Assembly (NCBI RefSeq): GCF_005239225.2
Contig: NC_133284.1
Location: forward strand, 54,257,416-54,321,415
Direction: 5' to 3'
Length of the DNA: 64,000 nt
DNA from: Populus alba
Taxonomy: Eukaryota > Streptophyta > Magnoliopsida > Malpighiales > Salicaceae
The notes under the pieces were generated by a model. It saw only the letters and a list, made by a program, of their open reading frames with translations, did no database searches and was not told the DNA's origin. Positions 19,281-29,073 of this stretch are shown piece by piece. Made by a program: the position numbers and the translations under genes. Every line of letters starts with the position of its first letter. Positions within the stretch are counted from its first letter, which is position 1.

Positions 19281-20843
19281 TGTCTATGTCCAACCTTTTG
19301 AACTCCATGAAGCTTAAGTTGAGCACTCGAGTTCACTTTAAAGCACTATTTTGACTACGAATTCATGAACACTGAAAACTAGAGTGCACCAGTTTCTTTC
19401 TCCTTTGCGTATCCATCTTTTTTTGCTGGTTACAAAGGAGAGGCTCAAATGTGAGACCTCTTTGGAGATGGGGATATGATTGCAGTTGAACTTCAAGTTC
19501 ATTGGCAGATATCCAGTAGTTAAGTTGCCACTGGTAGACTTTCATATATAAATGATAGGAGTTTCACCTCATGCATGCACATGGATTGAAGCTTCAAATA
19601 ATAATGGATAGCTTATCAAATCAAGCCTATACATACATATATACATATATATATAGCTTCTAAGGTTGTTGGTTCTTACCATGGTTTACTCCAGATGAGT
19701 TGATCAAGACTGCCAAGTACATTGCCACACCAGGGAAGGGCATTTTGGCTGCGGATGAGAGCACAGGCACCATTGGTAAGCGTTTATCGAGCATAAATGT
19801 TGAGAATATCGAGTCCAACCGCCAAGCCCTGCGCGAACTCCTTTTCACATCCGGAAAAGCCCTACCTTACCTCTCTGGTGTCATCCTCTTCGAAGAAACC
19901 CTCTACCAGAAAGCCTCTAATGGGAAACCATTTGTTGAAGTCCTCCAAGAAAACAACATTATTCCCGGAATCAAAGTTGACAAAGGTGTAGTTGAATTAG
20001 CTGGGACTAACGGTGAAACTACAACCCAAGGCTTTGATTCACTCGGAGCACGTTGCCAGCAATACTACAAGGCCGGTGCACGATTCGCAAAGTGGCGTGC
20101 TGTCCTCAAGATTGGTCCAACTGAGCCATCTGAATTGTCAATCCAGCAGAATGCACAAGGGTTGGCTCGTTACGCTATTATTTGTCAGGAGAATGGTCTG
20201 GTGCCTATCGTGGAGCCTGAGATTTTGACTGATGGATCTCATGACATTAAGAAATGTGCTGCTGCAACTGAGATTGTGCTTGCAGCTGTTTACAAGGCAT
20301 TGAATGACCAGCATGTTCTTCTTGAAGGCACCCTCCTCAAGCCTAACATGGTCACTCCAGGTTCTGATAGCCCAAAGGTATCAAAATATCAACATCAACC
20401 CTTAATCTAATTAATTGAATTATCCGATACTTGTCTTTATAATTAATTAATCTCAGAAGGGCTAACTTGATTCTGTACAGGTAACACCTGAGGTGATTGC
20501 TGAGTACACAGTGACCGCGCTACGGAGAACTGTTCCGCCAGCTGTACCAGGCATCGTGTTCTTGTCTGGTGGGCAAAGTGAGGAGGAAGCAACACTGAAC
20601 CTCAATGCAATGAACAAGCTTGAGGTGTTGAAACCATGGACTTTATCATTCTCTTTCGGCCGAGCATTGCAAAAAAGCACGCTCAAAACATGGGCTGGAA
20701 AGAAGGAGAATGTTGAGAAAGCTCAAGAGGTGTTCTTGGTTAGGTGCAAGGGAAATTCAGAGGCAACTCTTGGCAAGTATACTGGAGGAGGTGCTGGTGG
20801 GTTGGCTTCAGAGAGCTTGTTTGAGAAGGGGTACAAGTACTAG
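19208..20843 (+). CDS. FBA: Cytosolic class I fructose-bisphosphate aldolase, 3 exons
   Basis: The enzyme reversibly cleaves fructose 1,6-bisphosphate to dihydroxyacetone phosphate and glyceraldehyde 3-phosphate in cytosolic glycolysis and gluconeogenesis. Exons 19208-19235, 19695-20377 and 20481-20843 sum to 1074 nt, giving 357 residues plus stop, the normal cytosolic length. The N-terminus [12 protein letters not shown] has no transit peptide. '[15 protein letters not shown]', 'IPGIKVDKG' and '[13 protein letters not shown]' are intact. The Schiff-base lysine is Lys225 in [12 protein letters not shown], and the C-terminal tyrosine (EKGYKY) is present. The tiny first coding exon is 28 nt. 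Its intron has a CT microsatellite starting 8 bp after the donor (19244-19278). A truncated copia element begins about 200 bp after the stop codon. No disabling change is seen. Confidence 0.97.
19244..19278 (+). repeat. CT microsatellite just inside aldolase intron 1
   Basis: A run of about 17 CT dinucleotides begins eight bases after the donor GT of intron 1. CT-rich tracts in first introns or leaders of plant genes can bind regulatory proteins; any effect here is inference. Confidence 0.9.
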
Positions 20844-21043
20844 GCCTCTCTCCGAGTCTCTGTTTATGACTTTACAGGGCTGGTGACTTTATGTATGCAA
20901 TTACAACTTGTATTTTCCTTCCTTGGAATGCCCATTAATTAATTTCTTTTGCCTTTTGGTGTGTGTGTGTAATCAAATTTGAGTTTGAGTAAGTTCAGTA
21001 TATAAGGGTACGTATATTGATATTTTTCTTAACTAATTAGAGT

Positions 21044-22135
21044 TTGTTAAAGATCTCCTGGATTATTTGGCTTTTTTATATTCCGACAAAGGAAATATCT
21101 CTCGTATATATGATGTGTGTAAGGAGTTTTGTCGCCCAAAGAAGCAAGACAGGTCTCACTGAATATTTTATGGATTTTAAACGGGTATACGAGGAGCCGA
21201 ATTCTCTTCTTCCTTTTAGTACTGATGTGAAAACTCAGCAGTCTCAATGTGAGCAGATAGCTGTTATGAGTTTCCTTGCAGGTCTGCCATCAGAATTTGA
21301 TGCTGCTCGAACACAGATTCTTTCTAGTTCGGAGATAACCACTCTTCATGACAACTTTACAAGAATCTTGCGTTCAGAGGGATCTCGATCTGCCCCTCTT
21401 ATCACTAGTACCCTTGTGAGTCGTGGAACTTTAAATGAAGTTGGTCGAGGAAGTCGAGATAGTCGAGGCAATCGTAAGAATACTGGTTTTCAAGGCAGTT
21501 GGAGTAGTGGTGGCTTAGGTAGAAATGCTGGTCATAACAAACCAGTTTGTTATTACTGTGATGAACTCGGTCATACAAGACGTACTTGTTGGAAGCTTCA
21601 TGGTAAACCTCAGCAGCAAGCTCAAGTTGCTAATATTGCAACTCAAGGAATCAACCTTGTATCTACAGTGTCTTCATCTAATGACAAGTTTGTGCTTGTC
21701 TCTGCTGATGAATTTTCCCACTTCACTCAATACCAAGCCTCACTAAAGTCCAATCCTTCTACAATTGATGAGTTAGGTAAACCCACTACATGTCTTGTGT
21801 CATCCTCTAGCAAATGGGTCATTGATTCAGGTGCTACAAACCATATGACAGGTAAAAAAGGTATTCTTTCCCCTTTTAAACCTTACAAAAATCTTCAAAA
21901 TCTTCCTAGTGTTACTTTGGCTGATGAGTCAACCACTTCTGTTATTGATTCTAGAACAATCTCTCCTACATCATCTCTTTTATTATCCTCTGTCTTGTGT
22001 TTGCCCAACTTCTCCTTCAATTTACTCTCTATTAGTCAAATCACTAAGGCTCTCAATTGTTGTGTTTTATTTTTCTCTGACCTTTGTTTATTTCAGGATC
22101 TTATGACGGGGAAGATTATTGGTAGAGGACGTTAA
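21044..22135 (+). pseudogene. Copia gag-protease remnant
   Basis: The open frame carries a retrotransposon gag segment (TEYFMDFKRVYEE, FLAGLPSEFDAARTQILSS), the zinc knuckle (CYYCDELGHTRRTC), which packages RNA, and the aspartic protease site WVIDSGATNHMTG. The first 35 or so residues are in a wrong frame: the family-like sequence is in the next frame up to about 21150, showing a frameshift. The frame closes at a TAA (22133-22135) inside a conserved block whose continuation resumes immediately. Confidence 0.9.
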
Positions 22136-22150
22136 TCTGGTGGCCTTTAT

Positions 22151-23134
22151 GTGCTTGAAACTACTATCCCAAAAATGCCAAATCCGAAAGTGCCAAAACT
22201 TGTTGCTTGTTCCAGTACTATGACACCCCCCAAACTTTACTATTGGTTAGGGCATCCTTCGTTACCAATTAAAAAAAAATTGTTTCCTCATTTCCAAAAG
22301 TTATCTCATTTAAATTATGACTTTTGTCAATTTGCCAAACGTCATCGCTCTTCATATGTACCAAGAGTTAATAAACGGGCTGCGTCCCCCTTTGAGTTAA
22401 TATATTCTGATGTTCAGGGTACTTGTCCAGTACTTTCTAAGTCTGAATTTCGATATTTCGTCATTTTTATTGATGACTATTCTCGTGTCACTTGGTTATA
22501 TTTAATGAGAGACAGGTAAGAATTACTCTTTATATTTAGTGCCTTTTGTGCTAAAATAAAAACTTAATTTAATGATTTTATGTGCGTTTTACGAAGTGAT
22601 AATGCAAAAGAGTATTTTTCCAAGCTTTTTAATTCCTATATGTCACAAAATGGAATTCTTCATCAGTCTTCATGTGTTGACAGCCCACCTCAAAATGGTG
22701 TTGTAGAACGTAAAAATAGACACTTACTAGAAGTTGTTAGAGCCTTTATTTTTCAAATAAATGTCCCTAAACAGTTCTGGGCAGATGCAGTTTCAACTGC
22801 TTGTTTTTTAATTAATCGTATGCTCTCATCTGTTTTGGCTGGTGCTACTCCTCATTCTATTTTGTTTCCTTCTCATTTTTTATTTCCAGTTGAACCGTGC
22901 ATTTTTAGTTGTACTTGTTTTATTCGTGATGTTCGGCCTAACGTGTCTAAACTAGATCATAAGTCTCTAAAGTGTGTCTTTTTAAGGTATTCTTGTCTAT
23001 ATAAAAGGTATCGATGTTACTCTCCTGAGTTGGGTTGTTATTTGATGTTTTCTGATATTTCATTTTTTGAAACCACTCCATCTTTTCTATGTAGAAAATT
23101 TATAATTGTGAGGGGGAGAATGATGATATTCTAG
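22151..23134 (+). pseudogene. Copia integrase remnant
   Basis: Two pieces (22151-22519 and 22580-23134) hold the GAG-pre-integrase (YYWLGHPS) and the catalytic core (IYSDVQG, VLRSDNAKEYFS, SPPQNGVVERKNRHLLE). Integrase inserts element cDNA into the host chromosome. The core is split by stops and a frame change around 22517-22580, so no intact enzyme can be made. Confidence 0.88.
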
Positions 23135-23555
23135 TGTACAATATTACCACTACTATTAACCAAGCTTCCTTAAGTGACCCGGTTCCCATAAAACCAGTCA
23201 TCACCCAAGTGTATTCTCGACATCCTCTACCAGCTCCTACGTCTACAGATCCTAGTCTCGATCTTCCTATTGCTGTTCGTAAAGGTAAAAGACAATGTAC
23301 TCATCCTATCTCATTGTTTGCTTCTTATACACATCTGTCTCTTCCTTTGCATTGTTTTATTGCTTTTTTAGACTCTGTATCTGTTCCCAAAACTTTAGTT
23401 TAGGCTTTGTCTCATCCTGGTTGGTGAGCTGCTATGGAAGAAGAGATGAGAACTTTAGACAATAAGGGCATTTGGGAACTCGTAGACTTACCAGCAAGAA
23501 AATAAACTATTGGTTGTATATAGGTTTATGTTGTCAAGGTCAATCCTGACAGTCT

Positions 23556-24784
23556 GTGGCTCGTCTTAAATCCCGTCTTGTTGCCAAAGGATATGCTCAA
23601 ATATATGGAGTAGATTATTCTAATACCTTCTCTCCAGTGGCTAAACTTGCATCTTTTCGTTTATTTTTGTTTATTACTGCTACTAATGATTGGCCTTTAC
23701 ACCAGTTAGATATCAAGAATACATTTCTTCACGGTGATTTGAAGGAAGAAGTGTATATGGAGCAACCACTTGGGGTTGTTGCTCAGGGGGAGTCTAGTAA
23801 GGTTTGTCAACTTAGAAAGTCCTTTTATGGGTTAAAACAGAGTCCACATGCTTGGTTTGGGCGATTCAGTGAGGTTATTCAAGAATTTGGTATGAAGAAG
23901 AGTAAGTGTGATCATTTGGTATTCTTCCAACAATCTGAAGTTGGCCTTATCTTGTTGGTTGTGTATGTTGATGATATTATTATCACTGGTAATGACAGTA
24001 AAGACATCTCAGCTCTTAAGTCTTTTCTTCAAGCAAATTTCCAAACTAAAGATTTGGGGATGCTAAGGTATTTTTTAGGTATTGAAGTTACAAAGTGTAA
24101 TAAGAGTATCTTTCTATCTCAAAGAAAGTATATTCTTGATCTTTTGACAGAAACTGGAAAGTTGGGTGCCAGACCTTGTAGTGCACCAATGGTCACCAAC
24201 ACACATCTTACAACAGAAGATGGTGAGTCGTTTGCAGATTCTGAGATGTATCGTCGATTAGTTGGCAAGTTAAATTATCTAACGGTGACTCGTCCTGACA
24301 TTGCATATACTGTTAGCATTGTGGGCCAGTTCATGGCTTCCCCACAAACCACCTATTGAGTAGCCTTGGAAAAGATTGTGTGTTATCTTAAAAGGGCTCC
24401 AGGGTATGGTATATGGTATAAAAATAATGGTCATACTCATATTAAATGCTTCTTAGATGCAGATTAAGCAGGTTCTAAAATTGATAGAAGATCTACTACG
24501 GGTTATTATGTTTTTGTTGGGGGGAACTTGGTGTCATGGAAAAGTAAGAAGCAAAATATAGTCTCTTGTTCCAGTGCTGAATCAAAATATAAAGCCATGA
24601 CACAATCCACGTGTGAACTTAGGATACAACAATTGCTCAATGAGATTGGTCTTGGTAGTTCACTACCTATGAAGTTATGGTGTGACAATCAAGCTGCTTT
24701 TCACATTGCATCAAATCCAATTTTTCATGAAAGGACTAAGCATATTGAAATTGATTGTCACTTCATCCGTGAAAAAATTCAGTA
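23556..24784 (+). pseudogene. Copia reverse transcriptase-RNase H remnant
   Basis: The 267-codon frame (23556-24359) includes RLVAKGYAQIYGVDYSNTFS, LDIKNTFLHGDLKEEVYMEQP, FYGLKQSPHAWF and the polymerase motif YVDDIIITGND. RNase H follows (TRPDIAYTVS, SWKSKKQNIVSCSSAESKYK, LWCDNQAAFHIASNP, RTKHIEIDCHFIRE). Stops at 24358 (TGA) and about 24464 (TAA) lie where the family normally has tryptophan. Upstream, 23401-23555 is in the same family register but has several stops and a frame slip. Confidence 0.9.
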
Positions 24785-24924
24785 AAATTTGATCTTTATT
24801 AGTCATGTCAAAACTACAGAGTAGTTGGGTGATATCTTCACTAAAACTTTGAGTGGTTCTAGTATTGAATATATTTGTAACAAGCCGGGCATGATTAACA
24901 TATATGCTCCAGTTTGAGGGGAAG

Positions 24925-25144
24925 TGTTGTAAATATAGTAAATCAATTATATAATTGATTATTGTTCTAAATAGAGTAAGTCAACTATAAGGTTGTCAGT
25001 TATAGGGTTGATTTATATACATTTAATTATAGCTTGATTCTATGAATTTAGATTAATCCTAAACGTGTATATATACATACTATGCTCATGCATCAAGAAT
25101 AACAATAAGAGAAATATTATTTTCATACTCTTAATAATTCTACA
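24925..25144 (+). repeat. 3' LTR of the copia element (220 bp)
   Basis: The LTR starts TGTTGTAAATATAG right after the purine tract 'ttgaggggaag' and ends ATTCTACA. A 'tgtatatataca' box near 25066-25077 could be its TATA element. No matching 5' copy exists upstream of 21040. Confidence 0.8.
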
Positions 25145-26818
25145 CTTTTAATGGTATCTTGAACCAGACAGAAGCCTCTTCACAGTGACAGCATCTTGCC
25201 CTTTCGATGATTCAACTACTAAACTCAAAGTTAATAATCCCAGCACGTCAGAGTCATGGACTAAACAGGCTAATTATAATATATTTAAAACAATGTTATT
25301 TTAGAAATCCATCCAAGTCAAAATTCAAGTCAGGACAGGGTTTAATAACGTTAATTAAACTGAATGAGTGGAGTCGTTGATTTCCATTTCAGTCCAATTC
25401 ACTGTTGGAAGCATTTGGGAACGCAAAAACTGTCAAAAACAACAGTTCAAGGTGAATTTTAGATGCTCTATCTACGTTCTACTTTCTTCTAAAAATTTGT
25501 GTTGAACTTACAATAAAACAAAAAAGGGTGGTCAATCAGTCGATGTGGAAAGTTTATTGAGATACAACTTGATGAACATGGGAAGATCTCTGATGCAGCT
25601 GCAGTTCGTGAGAAACTGCCATTGTTTTTACATGCTCTGTGCAGCACCACCAGAGGTGATTTCCTGACAACCATGCAAGCATTGTGGACCTCGCCCTTCA
25701 GACAAAAAGCTATCTAACTGATGTTCCCTTTCAGGATGTCAAGAGTTACAGGTTAGGGCATTGATGGGTACACAGAACCCGAAATATTATTTATGCACGC
25801 GAATGATCATAGATGACAGAGGATAGTCAAAACAATTGAGAGATCGTGCTTTAATTTATGTTTTGGGTTTAATTTATATGACATTTTAGTTGAGTTTTAT
25901 TAATTTGATTTTAGTTGTTGGGTTTGATTTAATTATTGTTGGTTATTTTATTTAGTAGGCCATAAGCCCAATCGTTTATTGTAGTTAGAGTTTTAGTATT
26001 AATACTCTACTTTTCTAAATGTTAAGAAACTTTGGACGATTAATGAAAAATTGCAGAATTTGCATATTTTCCCCAATCTCCTTTCTTCCTCTTTCTTTGG
26101 TTTCTTTCTTTTTCTAAAGCTTCTTTTTTTTCTTGTTTTAATTCTTATTATTTATTGTTCCGCATCAGGCACCCAAGAGCTTTCCACTATTTGCACCACA
26201 CATCAAATTACTTTTTGTTTAGACTGCACATTCGTGTTGCTTTAGCTTTGGTGTCAAGTGCCACATTAGCTTAATCTTGTATCCCTTTTATTTGCGTTGA
26301 GTTGGAAATGGTTTTTCCTCCATGATTCCTTTCTGCAGTGTCCATATTACTACGTTCTGGGTTACGAAATGGACTTTGCTGAACCATACAGGAATTTGCC
26401 TTATGTTGGTGTTCTAATGATAGATACAGAAAGAAAAAATATAAAATGAATATAAACATATTTGATTAGAAAAATGAAGATATAAATATAAAATAAATAT
26501 ATTTTTAGAACAATTTTAAATGAATTTTTATACTTCAAAACAAAAGATACGAAAAACATGTCTGTTTTTTTATCTTTACAGTCTCCATTATTTCTGGGTC
26601 GAGACAAAATGCCAATGCTTGCAGATACTATAAATCCTTGAAAGAGGTTGAGTTGGAATAATCATGCATATTTTTTGTGTATAGGAATAGGAAAGATACC
26701 AAGACAGGAAACATTCTCCAACTTCCCTTTTGAGAAATAGGCAATTTTTTAACCTGCCCCCCAAAATTTCGTCATTGCCCACCAAAACAAGCGTTTACAG
26801 AGGAGCTCGACCTCTCTC
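25145..26818. other. Intergenic; no supported gene
   Basis: The segment just after the LTR reads 'aatggtatcttgaaccagac', superficially like a primer-site flank, but nothing coding follows. The stretch at about 25890-26250 ('ggccataagcccaatcg', 'gttttagtattaatactcta') has the feel of an old LTR with a promoter-like box, but neither end can be fixed. Minus-strand frames at 25489-25674, 26271-26607 and 26588-26785 show no family signature. Confidence 0.4.
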
Positions 26819-26827
26819 TATATATAG
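26819..26827 (+). promoter_or_regulatory. TATA box of the small coiled-coil locus
   Basis: TATATATAG lies 51 bp upstream of the first ATG (26878) after a CT-rich stretch. The spacing allows a leader of roughly 20 nt. Confidence 0.5.
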
Positions 26828-26877
26828 CATACAGTGACACATATTTGGTGTACCCTAGCTAGTGAAGAGGCGTGTCA

Positions 26878-27487
26878 ATGGAAGCCACCACTGTTGCTTT
26901 CAGGGTTGAAAGATTTGCTTTCTGTCTCTTACTGTACAGTGCTAACAATGGAAGCTGTGGTCTTGTTATCTTGGTACTATCTAATTTCTTATGCTGTAAG
27001 TGTGCCATGGTTGAAAAAGCTAACACGGTAGGGTTGAAGCCCTACAGAAGCCTCAAAAATTCTGATTCAAGGGTTAGTTCTCTTTCCATGGAAACACGAT
27101 TGTCTGATATTTCTCTCTTTACTAACAATTTACTTTCACTAGACCAACGTCGAGCAATCTGATGGAAAGAATGCACTTGATCAGGAGGAAGGAGAGGATT
27201 CAATCATGAAATCTGCACTTCTTGAAATATTGAGGAAGGCTACCGGTGAAGAAAACATTCCATATTGGGATGGAATATTGGTGAGCAAATTGGAAGATGA
27301 GTTCAAGAAATACCGAGCACTTCGTGAAGAAGAGCTGAGAAAAGCAGAAGAAATATGTGAAGACGAACTCAGGGAGAAGCTGAAAATCATGGAGGAAAGA
27401 TTGGAGGCCAAGTATGATGACGATAGACGCAAGTGGGAGAAAGAGAGGAGGTTTCTTTCTCCCGCCTCCCCCTGGTTCCGCCCCTGA
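26878..27487 (+). CDS. Possible small coiled-coil protein, unrecognised, 2 exons
   Basis: I do not recognise this family. Exon 26878-27072 (195 nt) joins exon 27143-27487 (345 nt) through a GT-AG intron ('aagg|gttagt', 'tttcactag|acc'), keeping frame and giving 179 codons plus stop. Residues 12-42 are hydrophobic and cysteine-rich, possibly a membrane or signal segment. Residues about 83-165 are highly charged (KLEDEFKKYRALREEELRKA and on), which predicts a coiled coil. The last dozen residues (about 27450-27487) are encoded by sequence matching the terminus of a hAT-type MITE, so the true C-terminus may differ. A shorter model starting at the ATG 27007 is possible. Alternatively this is a fragment of a longer, degraded gene. 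Confidence 0.45.
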
Positions 27488-27802
27488 TTACTGGAATTTC
27501 TTGCCTAGGTTTACACAATATTTTCTTCTTGCTCCAGCCAAAAAGCTGCATGATGGCAGACCCCTAGACATGAATATTAATTGAAGTATTAATTTCATTA
27601 AAGAAAGAAATTAAGATGGTTAAAAAACTAAGTTAATTTATGATCCCTTCCATTAAAATATAATCCCATAAAAAATCTATTTATATTTTTCTTTTTTAAT
27701 TTACATGTCAAAACAACAATGTTTTATTTTTTATTTTTAAAGAAATGTTTTAACATGTCGAATTCATTACTTGACCTCTGATAAATACTCGGGTTGGATT
27801 TA
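27488..27802. other. Intergenic between the small locus and the Harbinger-like element
   Basis: A possible extra exon follows an acceptor-like 'cttgctccag' at 27537, but it stops after a few codons. Otherwise the stretch is AT-rich and featureless. Confidence 0.35.
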
Positions 27803-28884
27803 GTGGATGTTTGGTAGTGTAGCTGTGGGTGAGGTTCACCCGTAGCCACACATTTTGGTGTTTGGTTAACCAAGCAAAAGCAATTTTACTTGATAGGGCC
27901 CATAGCATTTCTGCTGGCCAGCCGCAGGAATTGAGAAGCGTGCATATTAAGAGTGGAGCATGGCTCCACTGTTCAGTTAACAGTGGAGCCATGCTCCACT
28001 GTAACAATGTATTTTTTTTTTTTTTAATTAGTAAGAAAAGTTTATTTATTTATTTTTTTTTAAAAACCAATGAGTAAAGTTTATTCCCCCCAAAAAAAAT
28101 CAGTGCAATTAATCGTGAATAATATTTTTTTTTATTTTTTTAAAAAATTAGTTTAAGGTTAATTAAATTTACTCGTACTGTAATCTCAATTTTATTCATG
28201 ATAATATTTTACCTAATTTTATTGCACGCTCAAAAAATCATGGAAATTGTAGTTCTTGTCGAATAATTTTTGTACGTAATGAAATTGTAATTTTTTTTAA
28301 AAAAAATTATGTTTTACTCAAAAAACTAGTATTTAATATTATTTAATAACACTACATAAATTAGAAAGATATCACATGATGATGTAACATTTATGGAATT
28401 TGATCGCAATTCCAATAATAAATATATCACAATCTTTATTATTTAATAACACTACATAAATTAAAAACTTCAGTTTTTGTTGTTACGCGCTTAAGAAACC
28501 ATGAAAAATATAGTTCCTTATTTGATAGATTTCGCATGTAATGACATTACATATAGTTTAATAGAATAATAAAAAATAGTTGATATTAATATTATTTATT
28601 TTATGATGTAATAACAATAGTTAAATCTACAATATTTAAATTAAAAATTATTAATATATATATATATATATATTTTTTATATATATTAATTATTTTATAA
28701 CCTCAATTTGAAAAGCATTTTTTTAACCAAACACATTAAATTACTTTTTGTTCAACTTCAATTTCAACCACAGTTTTAACCAAACATATATTTTTTTCAA
28801 ACCAACTTCAACTAAAAGTACTTTTTATAAAACAACTTTTTTAAAATCACAACCACAACAACAACCATAATACCAAACACACCC
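27803..28884. mobile_element. Harbinger-like non-autonomous DNA transposon (about 1.08 kb)
   Basis: The ends are imperfect inverted repeats: left GTGGATGTTTGGTAGTG, right reading GGGTGTGTTTGGTATTATG on the opposite strand. Both are flanked by TTA (27800-27802 and 28885-28887), the 3-bp target duplication used by PIF/Harbinger elements. The inside is AT-rich with an internal inverted patch around 'agtggagcatggctccactg' (27952-27971) and no transposase. It would depend on an autonomous relative. Confidence 0.65.
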
Positions 28885-29073
28885 TTAGTAAACACATTAT
28901 TTTACTTAATTATTTGAGACAAGATTATCAAATTATAGTGATAAGTAAAAAAAAAAATATTCTCAAAGAAGAAGATAATAAACCGAAAACGTTGCGTTTA
29001 GTTACCTCTCTCACAATCCATTTATATCCTTTCCTCGTTAGAAGCCTCTGCATAACTTCTGTATTCTTCAACG

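Larger units (their letters stand above)
21040..25144 (+). mobile_element. 5'-truncated, decayed Ty1/copia retrotransposon with a single 3' LTR
   Basis: Domains run in copia order on the plus strand: gag (about 21044-21600) with a CX2CX4HX4C zinc knuckle at about 21548-21589; protease with DSGAT at about 21824; GAG-pre-integrase; integrase with the Asp, Asp and Glu signatures at about 22408, 22594 and 22705; reverse transcriptase with YVDDI at about 23970; and RNase H ending near 24783. A purine-rich tract then precedes a TG...CA LTR. The 5' LTR, primer site and gag N-terminus are missing. It is not functional: frameshifts occur near 21150 in gag, near 22517 in integrase and near 23550 before the reverse transcriptase, and in-frame stops at 22133, 23401, 24358 and elsewhere. 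Confidence 0.93.

Noticed and set aside
19660..20686. Minus-strand and alternative-frame open reading frames over the aldolase exons
   Set aside because: These are antisense or frame-shifted shadows of the conserved aldolase coding sequence.
25145..25170. 'aatggtatc' right after the copia LTR, like a primer-binding site
   Set aside because: The purine tract and element order show that this LTR is the 3' one, and no second element follows. The match is short.
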